Assembly (NCBI GenBank): GCA_025800395.1
Contig: JAOXRU010000345.1
Location: 1-40,063 of the forward strand
Direction: 5' to 3'
Origin: Flavobacteriaceae bacterium
Lineage (GTDB): Bacteria; Bacteroidota; Bacteroidia; Flavobacteriales; Flavobacteriaceae
Length of the DNA stretch: 40,063 bases
Within the stretch, counting starts at the first letter, position 1. The number at the start of each line of letters is the position of its first letter. Made by a program: the position numbers and the translations under genes. Under the pieces are notes generated by a model. It made no database searches. It saw only the letters and a program-made list of their open reading frames with translations, and was not told where the DNA came from. Below, piece by piece: positions 1 through 8,776 of this stretch.

Positions 1-112
1 AAATGAAGAGAGAAATGAGTTTTACTCTTGCCAAATTCAGTTTTCCTTGAAAATGTGTATTGAGGACTGCTGTTAATTCATTATTTTTAAGGCAAGCATT
101 GGTTTTCTTCAT
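1..112 (-). CDS. Transposase, N-terminal fragment (cut by window edge)
   Basis: An ATG at 112 on the minus strand opens a frame that stays open for 37 codons to the edge of the window, so only the N-terminus is visible. The peptide begins MKKTNACLKNNELTAVLNTH and contains LNLARVKLISLFI. This resembles the N-terminus of a family of Bacteroidota IS transposases (IS4-like in my recollection), in which a helix of the type GKMNLARIK..LFI follows the start. The match is from memory and short. If right, the IS lies mainly left of this window and its terminal inverted repeat should be in 113-355. It could instead be an unrelated small protein. Confidence 0.5.
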   Translation of the reverse strand, partial: MKKTNACLKNNELTAVLNTHFQGKLNLARVKLISLFI

Positions 113-406
113 TAGAAAAATGATTGGTGTTATTCTTCTAATATACTGAAAATCAATGCTTTATACTAATATTTTAACATTTAATTTGTTGAATTTCAAT
201 GAATTATATTTTTGTCATGTACTAAAATAAAGAAGAACAAAAAAGAGCAGAGAACAACTGCTATTTTTTGTTGTTTGTATGATGGCTTTAAATAGCACTG
301 CTTGTTAACAATTGCATAATTTTCACATAAAACCAATCATTTTTTAATAGAAATATTGAAAATACTTCTGAATTTTCATATTTTGTGCGCACACATTAAA
401 GATATT
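113..406. other. AT-rich intergenic stretch, possible IS end
   Basis: Very AT-rich DNA between the putative transposase start and the acyl-CoA synthetase. No gene is supported. If the left gene is a transposase, the outer end of that IS and one terminal inverted repeat should lie here, but the other end is outside the window so the boundary cannot be fixed. A promoter for the synthetase is expected near 300-390; I see no clean TAnnTTTG box. Confidence 0.4.
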
Positions 407-2185
407 ATGATTACAATTACCCGTTTATTCGATTTTCCCTACTACCAATTAGAAAAACACAATTTATCCAAATCCCTGATTACCAAACATAATGGGGAGT
501 GGGTTGCAACTTCCAGTAAAGAATATATAGATCAGGCCAAATCTATTAGTCGTGCCTTATTGCGACTAGGAGTGCAAAAAAATGATAAAATAGCAGTAAT
601 TACATCCAACAATCGTACAGAGTGGAATATAATGGATATTGGGATTTTGCAAATCGGCGCACAAAACGTACCAATTTATCCAACTATATCAGAGGAGGAT
701 TATGCTTATATTTTAAACCATTCGGAATCTAAATTTGTATTTGCTTCTTGCGAGGATGTTTTAGATAAATTAAATAAAATTAAAGATCAGGTTCCTACAC
801 TACAAGATGTATATACTTTCGACGATATAAAAGGAGAGAAAAACTGGAAAGAATTACTCGATTTAGGCGCAGATGATAGCAATCAAGATGAAGTGCAGAA
901 ACGAATGGATGCCGTAGAACCATCCGATTTGGCAACCCTTATTTATACTTCAGGAACAACGGGCAGACCCAAAGGGGTAATGCTAACCCATAATAATGTG
1001 GTAAGTAACGTGTTAAGTAGTGAAGAGCGCGTGCCTATGGAGGCAGGAGATAGTTGTCTGAGTTTTTTGCCTTGTTGTCACATTTTTGAGCGCATGATAT
1101 TGTATTTATACCAATATTATGGTATCAGTATTCATTTTGCAGAAGCCATCGATAAAATCAAAGATAATTTGGTAGAGGTGCAACCAAACGTAATGACTGT
1201 GGTGCCAAGGCTATTAGAAAAAGTATACGATGGAATTATCGCTAAAGGAGGAGAATTAAGCGGTATTAAGAAAATGTTGTTCTTTTGGGCTGTAGAATTA
1301 GGGTTAAAATTCGAGCCATATCAGGTTAATGGATGGTGGTACGAAAAGCGTTTAGCTATTGCCAGAAAACTTATTTTTAGCAAATGGCAACAGGCTTTGG
1401 GAGGCAATCTTAAAGTTATGGTTTCTGGTAGTGCAGCACTTCAACCACGTTTGGCAAGAGTTTTTGGTGCAGCAGGAATTCCTGTAATGGAAGGTTATGG
1501 GCTTACCGAAACTTCTCCAGTAATTGCGGTAAACGATCAAAACAATAGGGGCTGGAAAATAGGTACTGTAGGAAGAGTATTAGGCGGTGTAGAGGTCAAA
1601 ATTGCAGAAGATGGAGAGATCTTGTGTAAAGGACCTAATGTAATGGTTGGCTACTACAAAGATCCAGAAAAAACAGCATCCGTAATGACGGGTGATTACT
1701 TTCATACGGGAGATATTGGAGAATGGGATGAAGATGGTTTTCTAAAGATTACCGATCGCAAAAAAGAGATGTTTAAAACCTCTGGAGGAAAATACGTGGC
1801 ACCGCAATTGCTCGAAAATGAAATGAAACAATCTCGTTTTATAGAACAAATAATGGTAATTGGAGAAGGAGAAAAAATGCCCGCAGCGTTTATTCAGCCA
1901 AATTTTGCTTTTGTAGAAGAGTGGGCAAGAAGACACGATGTGAACCTTGGAAACACACACATAGAATGGGTGCAAAACCAACAGCTCATAGATCGTATTC
2001 AAGAGGAGGTAGATACCTTTAATGAACGTTTCGGAAAATGGGAAAAAATTAAAAAATTCGAATTAACTCCAGACGTATGGTCTAGCGAAAGTGGTCATTT
2101 AACACCAACAATGAAGCTAAAACGTAAAATAATTAAGGCCAAATACAAAGAATTGTTTGATAAAATCTACCAAAAGAATTATTAA
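407..2185 (+). CDS. fadD: Long-chain fatty acid--CoA ligase (AMP-forming)
   Basis: Activates free fatty acids to acyl-CoA with ATP, feeding the beta-oxidation operon that follows. The product is 592 residues from the ATG at 407; a TTG at 356 in the same frame is less likely because the family signature starts with the MITITRLFDFPYYQLEK-type N-terminus. ANL-superfamily motifs are clear: the AMP-binding P-loop YTSGTTGRPKG at 180-190, EGYGLTETSP at 362-371, the YFHTGDIGE motif at 431-439 and the hinge and fatty-acid signature DRKKEMFKTSGGKYVAP at 450-466. No signal peptide, so cytoplasmic or membrane-associated. It sits 92 bp before marR, on the same strand, outside the palindrome-controlled promoter, so it probably has its own promoter. 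Long-chain specificity is inferred from the motifs and from the neighbours. Confidence 0.93.
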   Translation: MITITRLFDFPYYQLEKHNLSKSLITKHNGEWVATSSKEYIDQAKSISRALLRLGVQKNDKIAVITSNNRTEWNIMDIGILQIGAQNVPIYPTISEEDYAYILNHSESKFVFASCEDVLDKLNKIKDQVPTLQDVYTFDDIKGEKNWKELLDLGADDSNQDEVQKRMDAVEPSDLATLIYTSGTTGRPKGVMLTHNNVVSNVLSSEERVPMEAGDSCLSFLPCCHIFERMILYLYQYYGISIHFAEAIDKIKDNLVEVQPNVMTVVPRLLEKVYDGIIAKGGELSGIKKMLFFWAVELGLKFEPYQVNGWWYEKRLAIARKLIFSKWQQALGGNLKVMVSGSAALQPRLARVFGAAGIPVMEGYGLTETSPVIAVNDQNNRGWKIGTVGRVLGGVEVKIAEDGEILCKGPNVMVGYYKDPEKTASVMTGDYFHTGDIGEWDEDGFLKITDRKKEMFKTSGGKYVAPQLLENEMKQSRFIEQIMVIGEGEKMPAAFIQPNFAFVEEWARRHDVNLGNTHIEWVQNQQLIDRIQEEVDTFNERFGKWEKIKKFELTPDVWSSESGHLTPTMKLKRKIIKAKYKELFDKIYQKNY

Positions 2186-2216
2186 GGTATTGTTTTACAA
2201 TAAAATAGGACGCTTT

Positions 2217-2250
2217 TAAAAATTTATTATGCATGCATAATAAATTTTTA
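2217..2250. promoter_or_regulatory. 34-bp perfect palindrome, likely MarR operator
   Basis: Positions 2217-2233 are the exact reverse complement of 2234-2250, with the centre TTATGCA/TGCATAA and no mismatches. It lies between the acyl-CoA synthetase stop and marR, directly upstream of a TAnnTTTG box at 2252-2259, so a bound dimer would cover the upstream promoter region. MarR proteins typically bind palindromes of 16-20 bp and autoregulate. An alternative is an AT-rich terminator for the gene before it, but there is no GC-rich stem. Confidence 0.7.
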
Positions 2251-2251
2251 T

Positions 2252-2259
2252 TATATTTG
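2252..2259 (+). promoter_or_regulatory. Promoter -7 box of the marR-fadNAE operon
   Basis: TATATTTG matches the Bacteroidota -7 consensus TAnnTTTG. It begins two bases after the palindrome, which occupies the place of the -33 element. Transcription would start near 2266, leaving a leader of about 12 nt before the GTG start of marR. Confidence 0.65.
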
Positions 2260-2277
2260 AGTGGAAATTTATAATGC

Positions 2278-2727
2278 GTGAAAGATAGTACCATAGATTA
2301 TGCGTTGCGAGCAACCTGGCAAGCGGTTGCACGAATGTACAACGAAGAAGCCCGTAAATTTGATAGTACCATGGCAACAGGATTTACTCTATTGAGTATC
2401 GATCCAAAGGCGGGTACGCCTTCTACTGCGCTCGGCCCCAAAATGGGAATGGAGGCAACCAGTTTGTCTCGTATACTAAAAAGTATGGAAGAGCGTGGTC
2501 TGATAGAGCGCAAAGCCAATCCCAAAGATGGAAGAGGCGTGCTTATTCATCTTACGCCATTCGGACTAGAAAAACGAGAAGATGCAAAAACAGTTGTTTT
2601 GCGTTTTAACGAAGTGGTAAATGGAGAAGTTACCGAGAAAGATCTTCAAGGCTTTTTTAAGGTTATCGGGGTAATTAACCAATTGATTACAGAAAAACAG
2701 ATTTATAATAATAAAAACACCAATTAA
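2278..2727 (+). CDS. MarR-family transcriptional regulator of the fad operon
   Basis: A 149-residue winged-helix regulator, first gene of the beta-oxidation operon. The start is the GTG at 2278: the ATG at 2274 is in another frame and stops after four codons, and the next in-frame ATG would remove the first helix. The helix-turn-helix spans about 45-75, with the recognition helix around ATSLSRILKSMEERGLI (60-76) and the wing around NPKDGRG (81-87), followed by the LTPFG motif common in MarR proteins. The gap to fadN is only 14 bp. The palindrome in front of the gene suggests autoregulation. The ligand is unknown; an acyl-CoA or fatty acid is plausible because the controlled genes degrade these. 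In B. subtilis the equivalent genes are controlled by a TetR protein (FadR), so the regulator type differs. Confidence 0.9.
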   Translation: MKDSTIDYALRATWQAVARMYNEEARKFDSTMATGFTLLSIDPKAGTPSTALGPKMGMEATSLSRILKSMEERGLIERKANPKDGRGVLIHLTPFGLEKREDAKTVVLRFNEVVNGEVTEKDLQGFFKVIGVINQLITEKQIYNNKNTN

Positions 2728-2741
2728 ATTCTAACGATAAA

Positions 2742-5147
2742 ATGACCAAACACATCAACAAGGTTGCAGTTATCGGTTCCGGAATTATGGGTAGTGGTAT
2801 TGCCTGTCATTTTGCCAATATAGGCGTGGAGGTATTACTACTCGATATTGTTCCGAGGGAACTCAACGAAAAAGAACAGGCGAAAGGACTTACTTTAGAG
2901 GATAAAGTAGTTCGTAATCGCTTGGTAAACGATTCATTATCTAATGCTTTAAAAAGCAAACCTTCTCCAATTTACAATAAAAAATTCGCTTCAAGAATTG
3001 CCACAGGTAACTTAGAAGACGATTTGAAAAAAATTGAAGATGTAGATTGGATAATAGAAGTAGTAATCGAACGCTTAGATATTAAAAAACAAGTATTCGA
3101 AAGTATAGAAAAATATCGTAAACCTGGTACATTGGTAACTTCCAATACATCGGGTATTCCTATTGCCTTTATGAATGAAGGACGTAGCGACGATTTTCAA
3201 AAACACTTTGCAGTTACACACTTCTTTAATCCACCACGTTACTTGCGTTTGTTCGAAGTAGTTCCTGGGCCAAATTGTAAACCAGAAGTTGTAGATTTCT
3301 TAATGGGATACGGAGATAGGTTTTTGGGTAAAACTGCCGTGTTGGCCAAAGACACCCCAGCATTTATTGGAAATAGAATCGGTATTTTTGGAATCCAAAG
3401 CTTGTTTCATCAAGTAAAAGAACTAGGGCTTACTGTTGAAGAAATAGACAAACTCACCGGACCAGTTATTGGTAGACCAAAATCTGCTACTTTCCGCACC
3501 GTGGATGTAGTTGGTTTAGATACTTTGGTAAAAGTTTCAGATGGTCTATACCAAAACTGCCCAGAAGACGAAGCCCACGACTTATTTAGAAATCCAGATT
3601 TTATCCAAACCATGTTAGAAAACAATTGGTTGGGGAGTAAAACCAAGCAAGGATTTTACAAAAAGTCGGTAAACGAACAAGGAAAAAAAGAGATCCTTAC
3701 CCTAGATTTGGATACCATGGAGTACCGATCTAAGAAAAGGGCGAGTTTTGCTACTTTAGAACTAACTAAAACCATAGACAAACCTATAGATCGATTTAAG
3801 GTCTTGATCAAAGGAAAAGATAAGGCTGGCGAGTTTTACAGAAAGAATTTTGCCGCCATGTTTGCCTATGTATCCAATCGTATACCAGAAATTTCAGACG
3901 AATTGTACCGTATAGACGATGCGATGAAGGCTGGATTTGGATGGGAGAATGGTCCATTCGAAATTTGGGATGCCGTTGGTGTGGAGAAAGGATTGGAACT
4001 TATCGAAGCAGAAGGATTGCAAGTAGGTGCTTGGGTATCTGAAATGGTAAGTGCAGGTGTTACCAATTTTTACACCGTAAAAGAAGGTTTTACTTATTAC
4101 TACGATATTCCTGCCAAGGCACAGACTAAAAAGCCAGGGCAAGATGCCTTTATTATTTTAGATAATATTCGCCAAACTAAGCAGGTATGGACCAACGGAG
4201 ATTCGGTAATCGAAGATTTGGGCGATGGTATTTTAAATTTAGAATTCCAATCTAAAATGAATACCCTCGGTGGAGGAGTATTGCAAGGCTTGAATAAAGC
4301 TTATGATCTAGCTGAGAAGGACTTCCAAGGTTTGGTAATTGGAAACCAAGGAGCTAATTTCTCCGTTGGAGCCAATATTGGAATGATATTTATGATGGCG
4401 GTGGAACAAGAGTACGACGAGCTAAATATGGCTATAAGTATGTTCCAAAACACCATGATGCGCGCACGCTATAGTTCTATACCAGTAGTTGTTGCACCAC
4501 ATGCCATGACATTAGGCGGTGGGTGCGAACTTTCGTTGCATGCCGATAAGGTAGTAGCTGCTGCAGAAACTTATATGGGCTTGGTAGAATTTGGAGTAGG
4601 TGTAATCCCAGGTGGAGGAGGATCTAAAGAGATGGCCTTGCGTGCTGCGGATACCTTCCAAAAAAATGATGTAGAGCTAAATCGACTACAAGAGTATTTC
4701 CTAACAATTGGAATGGCAAAGGTGTCTACATCTGCCTACGAAGCATTTGATTTAGGATTATTGCAACACGGCAAAGATGTGGTGGTGGTGAACAAAGATC
4801 GTCAGATCATGCAAGCTAAGAAACACGCGCTTCTAATGGCCGAGGCAGGATACACCAAACCAATTAAAAGAACCGATGTAAAAGTACTAGGTAAACAAGC
4901 TTTGGGTATGTTCTTGGTTGGAACCGATAGCATGGAAGCAGGGAAGTATATCTCTGAGCACGATAAGAAAATTGCGAACAAGCTAGCTTATGTTATGGCT
5001 GGTGGAGATTTATCTGCGCCTACCAAAGTATCTGAGCAATATTTGTTGGATTTAGAAAGAGAAGCATTTTTATCGCTTTGTACCGAACGCAAAACCTTGG
5101 AGCGTATTCAGCATATGTTAAAGACGGGTAAACCTTTACGTAACTAA
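2742..5147 (+). CDS. fadN: 3-hydroxyacyl-CoA dehydrogenase / enoyl-CoA hydratase, FadN type
   Basis: A bifunctional beta-oxidation enzyme of 801 residues that hydrates trans-2-enoyl-CoA and oxidises 3-hydroxyacyl-CoA with NAD. Domain order is dehydrogenase first, hydratase last, as in B. subtilis FadN and opposite to E. coli FadB. The Rossmann GxGxxG motif is at 12-17 (GSGIMG). The catalytic dyad of the dehydrogenase is H160 in THFFNPP and E172. A second helical dehydrogenase domain follows up to about 450. The hydratase part has GGGCEL and GLVEFGVGVIPGGGG, placing the two catalytic glutamates at E596 and E616, 20 residues apart as in rat mitochondrial hydratase. It lies 14 bp after marR and 17 bp before fadA. 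Cytoplasmic. Both active sites look intact. Confidence 0.95.
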   Translation: MTKHINKVAVIGSGIMGSGIACHFANIGVEVLLLDIVPRELNEKEQAKGLTLEDKVVRNRLVNDSLSNALKSKPSPIYNKKFASRIATGNLEDDLKKIEDVDWIIEVVIERLDIKKQVFESIEKYRKPGTLVTSNTSGIPIAFMNEGRSDDFQKHFAVTHFFNPPRYLRLFEVVPGPNCKPEVVDFLMGYGDRFLGKTAVLAKDTPAFIGNRIGIFGIQSLFHQVKELGLTVEEIDKLTGPVIGRPKSATFRTVDVVGLDTLVKVSDGLYQNCPEDEAHDLFRNPDFIQTMLENNWLGSKTKQGFYKKSVNEQGKKEILTLDLDTMEYRSKKRASFATLELTKTIDKPIDRFKVLIKGKDKAGEFYRKNFAAMFAYVSNRIPEISDELYRIDDAMKAGFGWENGPFEIWDAVGVEKGLELIEAEGLQVGAWVSEMVSAGVTNFYTVKEGFTYYYDIPAKAQTKKPGQDAFIILDNIRQTKQVWTNGDSVIEDLGDGILNLEFQSKMNTLGGGVLQGLNKAYDLAEKDFQGLVIGNQGANFSVGANIGMIFMMAVEQEYDELNMAISMFQNTMMRARYSSIPVVVAPHAMTLGGGCELSLHADKVVAAAETYMGLVEFGVGVIPGGGGSKEMALRAADTFQKNDVELNRLQEYFLTIGMAKVSTSAYEAFDLGLLQHGKDVVVVNKDRQIMQAKKHALLMAEAGYTKPIKRTDVKVLGKQALGMFLVGTDSMEAGKYISEHDKKIANKLAYVMAGGDLSAPTKVSEQYLLDLEREAFLSLCTERKTLERIQHMLKTGKPLRN

Positions 5148-5164
5148 AAAAGTATCAGAAAATT

Positions 5165-6355
5165 ATGAAAACAGCATATATAGTTAAAGCGTATAGAACT
5201 GCGGTGGGAAAAGCACCTCGTGGCTTGTTCCGATTTAAAAGACCAGACGAGTTAGCAGCGGAGACCATCTCTTATATGATGGAGAAAGTTCCAGAGCTCG
5301 ACAAAACCCGTATAGACGATGTTATTGTGGGTAACGCCATGCCAGAGGCGGAGCAAGGGCTCAATATGGCACGTTTAATTTCTCTAATGGGGCTTCAAGT
5401 AGAAGATGTACCTGGGGTCACCGTAAACCGTTATTGTGCTTCTGGTTTGGAGACTATTGGTATCGCTACCGCAAAGATCCAAGCTGGTATGGCAGATTGT
5501 ATTATTGCAGGCGGATCAGAAAGTATGAGTTATATTCCAATGGGAGGATATAAACCAACACCAGATTATGCTTTGGCAAAAGATGGTAAAGAAGATTACT
5601 ATTGGGGAATGGGACTTACTGCGGAAGCGGTTGCCAACGAGTATAAAGTTTCTCGTGAGGATCAAGATGAGTTTGCTTACAATAGCCATATGAAAGCATT
5701 AAAGGCACTAGAGGAAGGAAAGTTTAAAGACCAAATTGTTCCGATAGATATCGAAGAAACCTATTTAGATGCCAATGGTAAAAAAGCTACACGTTCTTAT
5801 ACGGTAGATACCGACGAAGGACCCAGAAAAGGCACCAATATTGCTACCTTAAACAAGTTACGTCCCGTATTTGCAGCAGGAGGAAGTGTAACTGCTGGTA
5901 ACTCCTCCCAAATGAGCGATGGAGCGGCATTTGTATTGGTAATGAGTGAGGACATGGTAAAAGAATTAAACCTAGAACCAGTTGCCCGCATGGTTAACTA
6001 CGCAGCTGCTGGTGTACCACCGCGAATTATGGGTATTGGTCCCGTAAAGGCAATTCCAAAAGCCTTAAAACAAGCAGGACTAAAACAAAGCGATATCGAT
6101 CTTATAGAGCTAAACGAAGCCTTTTCTTCGCAATCGTTAGCGGTAATTCGCGAGTTAGGTCTTAATCCAGATATCATTAATGTAAATGGAGGGGCAATTG
6201 CGCTAGGTCACCCATTAGGATGTACAGGAGCCAAATTATCGGTACAGTTGTTTGATGAAATGCGCAAGCGCGATATGAAAAACAAATATGGTATGGTTAC
6301 CATGTGTGTGGGTACTGGGCAAGGAGCGGCCGGAATATTCGAGTTTTTGAAATAA
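5165..6355 (+). CDS. fadA: Acetyl-CoA C-acyltransferase (3-ketoacyl-CoA thiolase)
   Basis: Cleaves 3-ketoacyl-CoA with CoA to release acetyl-CoA, the last step of the beta-oxidation cycle. The 396 residues match the usual thiolase length. The nucleophile is C91 in VNRYCASGLE, the general-base histidine is H349 in GHPLGCTG and the second active-site cysteine is C381 in MCVGTGQG. The LNEAFSSQS motif of thiolases is present. It is the middle gene of the fadN-fadA-fadE set, with gaps of 17 and 28 bp, so co-transcription is likely. A biosynthetic acetoacetyl-CoA thiolase is an alternative for the family, but the operon context favours the degradative role. Confidence 0.95.
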   Translation: MKTAYIVKAYRTAVGKAPRGLFRFKRPDELAAETISYMMEKVPELDKTRIDDVIVGNAMPEAEQGLNMARLISLMGLQVEDVPGVTVNRYCASGLETIGIATAKIQAGMADCIIAGGSESMSYIPMGGYKPTPDYALAKDGKEDYYWGMGLTAEAVANEYKVSREDQDEFAYNSHMKALKALEEGKFKDQIVPIDIEETYLDANGKKATRSYTVDTDEGPRKGTNIATLNKLRPVFAAGGSVTAGNSSQMSDGAAFVLVMSEDMVKELNLEPVARMVNYAAAGVPPRIMGIGPVKAIPKALKQAGLKQSDIDLIELNEAFSSQSLAVIRELGLNPDIINVNGGAIALGHPLGCTGAKLSVQLFDEMRKRDMKNKYGMVTMCVGTGQGAAGIFEFLK

Positions 6356-6383
6356 AACATTCAACATTTAAAATTCAAATAAG

Positions 6384-8174
6384 ATGAGTGACAAAATAAG
6401 AGGTGGACAGTTTTTGGTAAAAGACGCCACAAGTGAAGAAATTTTTACACCAGAAGATTTTTCTGAGGAGCAAACCATGATGCGCGATACGGTATCGGAG
6501 TTTACAGATCGTGAGTTGTGGCCACATAAAGATCGTTTTGAGAGCAAAGATTACGCCCTTACCGAGGAGGCAATGAAAAAGGCTGGGGAACTCGGATTGT
6601 TGAGTGTAGCGGTGCCTGAAGCATACGAAGGTATGGGGATGGGCTTTGTTTCAACCGTATTGGTGTGTGATTATATTTCGGGTGCTACCGGATCGTTTAG
6701 TACTGCTTTTGGAGCACATACTGGAATTGGAACCATGCCGATAACGCTTTATGGAACAGAAGAACAGAAACAAAAATATGTGCCAAAGCTATCCTCAGGC
6801 GAATGGTTTGGTGCCTACTGTCTTACCGAGCCAGGAGCAGGGTCAGATGCCAATAGCGGAAAAACCAAAGCAGAGTTGACCGAAGACGGAAAACACTACC
6901 TCATCAATGGTCAAAAAATGTGGATTTCCAATGCCGGTTTTGCCAAGTTGTTTATTGTTTTTGCCCGTATCGAAGATGACAAAAATATTACTGGATTTAT
7001 CATAGAGAACGATCCAGAGAATGGTATTACTCTAGGAGAAGAAGAACACAAATTGGGTATTCACAGTTCTTCTACACGTCAGGTGTTTTTCAATAATACC
7101 AAGGTGCCTGTAGATAATATGCTTTCTGAGCGTGGTAACGGATTTAAAATTGCTATGAACGCACTCAATGTTGGGCGAATCAAGTTAGCAGCAGCATGTT
7201 TAGACGCACAACGCAGAACCACTACCGAAGCTGCAAAATATGCCAATGAGCGTGTACAGTTTAAAACGCCTATCGCCAATTTTGGTGCGATTAAAGCCAA
7301 ATTGGCTAATATGGCAACTTCTGCCTATGTAGGAGAATCTGCTACTTATAGAGCAGCTAAAGATATAGAAGATCGTATTGCCATACGTGTACAAGAAGGA
7401 AGTAGTCACCAAGATGCGGAGTTGAAAGGGGTAGAAGAGTTTGCCATAGAATGTTCTATTTTGAAGGTTGCTGTTTCTGAAGATATTCAGAATTGTACAG
7501 ACGAAGGAATACAGATTTATGGAGGAATGGGCTTTTCTGCCGAGGCGCCTATGGAATCTGCTTGGAGAGATGCACGTATTTCTAGAATTTATGAAGGTAC
7601 CAACGAAATCAACCGTATGTTGGCTGTAGGTATGTTGATCAAAAAAGCTATGAAAGGACATGTAGATTTGTTGAATCCTGCTATGGCAGTGAAAGACGAA
7701 CTCATGGGGATTCCTTCTTTTGACACACCAGATTTTAGCGAACTGTTTGCACAAGAAAAAGCCATTGTCAAAAATTTGAAAAAAGTTTTCCTGATGATTG
7801 CTGGTGCTGGTGTACAGAAGTACGGTCCGCAGTTGGAAGAACACCAACAATTGTTGATGGCAGTATCCGATATTCTTATTGAGATCTATATGGTCGAGTC
7901 TGCGATTTTGAGAACAGAGAAAAACGTAAAACGATTTGGTGAAGACAAGCAAAAATACCAGATTGCGATGAGTCAATTATATTTGTTTGATGCCGTAGAG
8001 CATATTATCACCAAAGGGAAAGAAGCTATTATTTCTTCTTCGGAAGGAGATGAGCAGCGCATGATGTTGATGGGACTCAAACGTTTCACCAAATATTATG
8101 AAATGCCAAATGTGGTAGCACTTCGTACCATGGTGGCCGAAAAAATATCGGAAGAAAATAAGTACTGCTTCTAA
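6384..8174 (+). CDS. fadE: Acyl-CoA dehydrogenase, FadE type with C-terminal extension
   Basis: An FAD enzyme catalysing the first oxidation of acyl-CoA to trans-2-enoyl-CoA, passing electrons presumably to ETF, which is not encoded in this window. The 596 residues exceed the usual 380-400 by a C-terminal helical extension of about 170 residues, as in B. subtilis FadE. Visible motifs: the FAD-contacting YCLTEPGAGSDAN (145-157), WISNAGFA near 180, and RIYEGTNEINR where E404 is the expected catalytic base. It is the last gene of the operon and is followed by a strong terminator at 8213-8250. No signal peptide. Confidence 0.93.
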   Translation: MSDKIRGGQFLVKDATSEEIFTPEDFSEEQTMMRDTVSEFTDRELWPHKDRFESKDYALTEEAMKKAGELGLLSVAVPEAYEGMGMGFVSTVLVCDYISGATGSFSTAFGAHTGIGTMPITLYGTEEQKQKYVPKLSSGEWFGAYCLTEPGAGSDANSGKTKAELTEDGKHYLINGQKMWISNAGFAKLFIVFARIEDDKNITGFIIENDPENGITLGEEEHKLGIHSSSTRQVFFNNTKVPVDNMLSERGNGFKIAMNALNVGRIKLAAACLDAQRRTTTEAAKYANERVQFKTPIANFGAIKAKLANMATSAYVGESATYRAAKDIEDRIAIRVQEGSSHQDAELKGVEEFAIECSILKVAVSEDIQNCTDEGIQIYGGMGFSAEAPMESAWRDARISRIYEGTNEINRMLAVGMLIKKAMKGHVDLLNPAMAVKDELMGIPSFDTPDFSELFAQEKAIVKNLKKVFLMIAGAGVQKYGPQLEEHQQLLMAVSDILIEIYMVESAILRTEKNVKRFGEDKQKYQIAMSQLYLFDAVEHIITKGKEAIISSSEGDEQRMMLMGLKRFTKYYEMPNVVALRTMVAEKISEENKYCF

Positions 8175-8212
8175 AATATTGGGGCATACGCAAACCGAAT
8201 TTACTCTTGATG

Positions 8213-8250
8213 AAAAGACCTGTATTCCAGCATTGGAATCGGGTCTTTTT
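8213..8250 (+). terminator. Rho-independent terminator after fadE
   Basis: AAAAGACCTG, a bulged T, then ATTCCA pairs across a four-base loop with TGGAATCGGGTCTTTT, giving about 16 base pairs including one T-G wobble, followed by a run of T. It ends the marR-fadN-fadA-fadE transcript and, because it has A and T runs on both sides, may also serve the minus-strand lipoprotein gene that ends at 8315. Confidence 0.85.
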
Positions 8251-8314
8251 CTGTTATACCATTTTTATTTTGAAAGGGTATACGATTTGGAAAGACAAAG
8301 CGAGACGTGGATGC

Positions 8315-8776
8315 TTATCGAAAGAAGTACATGATTCTTGTTTGGCTATCCGGAGTGCCGATAATATACTGAATATTGCCTTTTTGGAATCGCATTTTGC
8401 GATGCTTGTCGGACTTCTTTTTTATATATCCTACACCCAAAGGCATACAGGTTTTCCATGCGCCGGATTGTTGACAACTATCTAGCTTCTCTAGTTTTAC
8501 AATCGTATGGGTTTCCACCACGATTACTGCATGGCTATATTCCTTGGTGAGCTGCATCAAACTATCTGCTTTGCTTTTGCGAAAAACAACCCTTTTATCG
8601 GCCAGCTTATCTGCAACAGCAACAAAAGTGTCTATAGGCGACATCATTGGTTCATACATCATATCTTTTGGAGACTCTATAAAGCGCTGTACGATATTGT
8701 CTTTCGGAATTTTTAATGTATCCCTACAAGAAAACATACAAATCACTAGAAATGTGAGGTAAAGTTTTTGTGTCAT
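8315..8776 (-). CDS. Small putative lipoprotein, function unknown
   Basis: A 153-residue product from the ATG at 8776; the frame is open further upstream but the residues from 8776 form a signal peptide (MTQKLYLTFLVICMFSC) with a candidate lipidation cysteine at C17 in MFSC. The rest is hydrophilic and contains a short Cys pair (SCQQSGAWKTC). I recognise no family. It is a single gene on the opposite strand to both neighbours. Export as a lipoprotein is likely; the lipobox is weaker than the usual L-[AS]-[GA]-C pattern, so a simple secreted protein is possible. Confidence 0.65.
   Translation of the reverse strand: MTQKLYLTFLVICMFSCRDTLKIPKDNIVQRFIESPKDMMYEPMMSPIDTFVAVADKLADKRVVFRKSKADSLMQLTKEYSHAVIVVETHTIVKLEKLDSCQQSGAWKTCMPLGVGYIKKKSDKHRKMRFQKGNIQYIIGTPDSQTRIMYFFR

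Noticed and set aside
7200-7976. Long open frame antisense to the acyl-CoA dehydrogenase gene
   Set aside because: Its residues are Phe/Ser/His-rich with no domain, and the plus-strand enzyme is unmistakable; it is a frame shadow.
8207-8485. Plus-strand frame after fadE
   Set aside because: Begins inside the fadE terminator and is antisense to the small lipoprotein gene.
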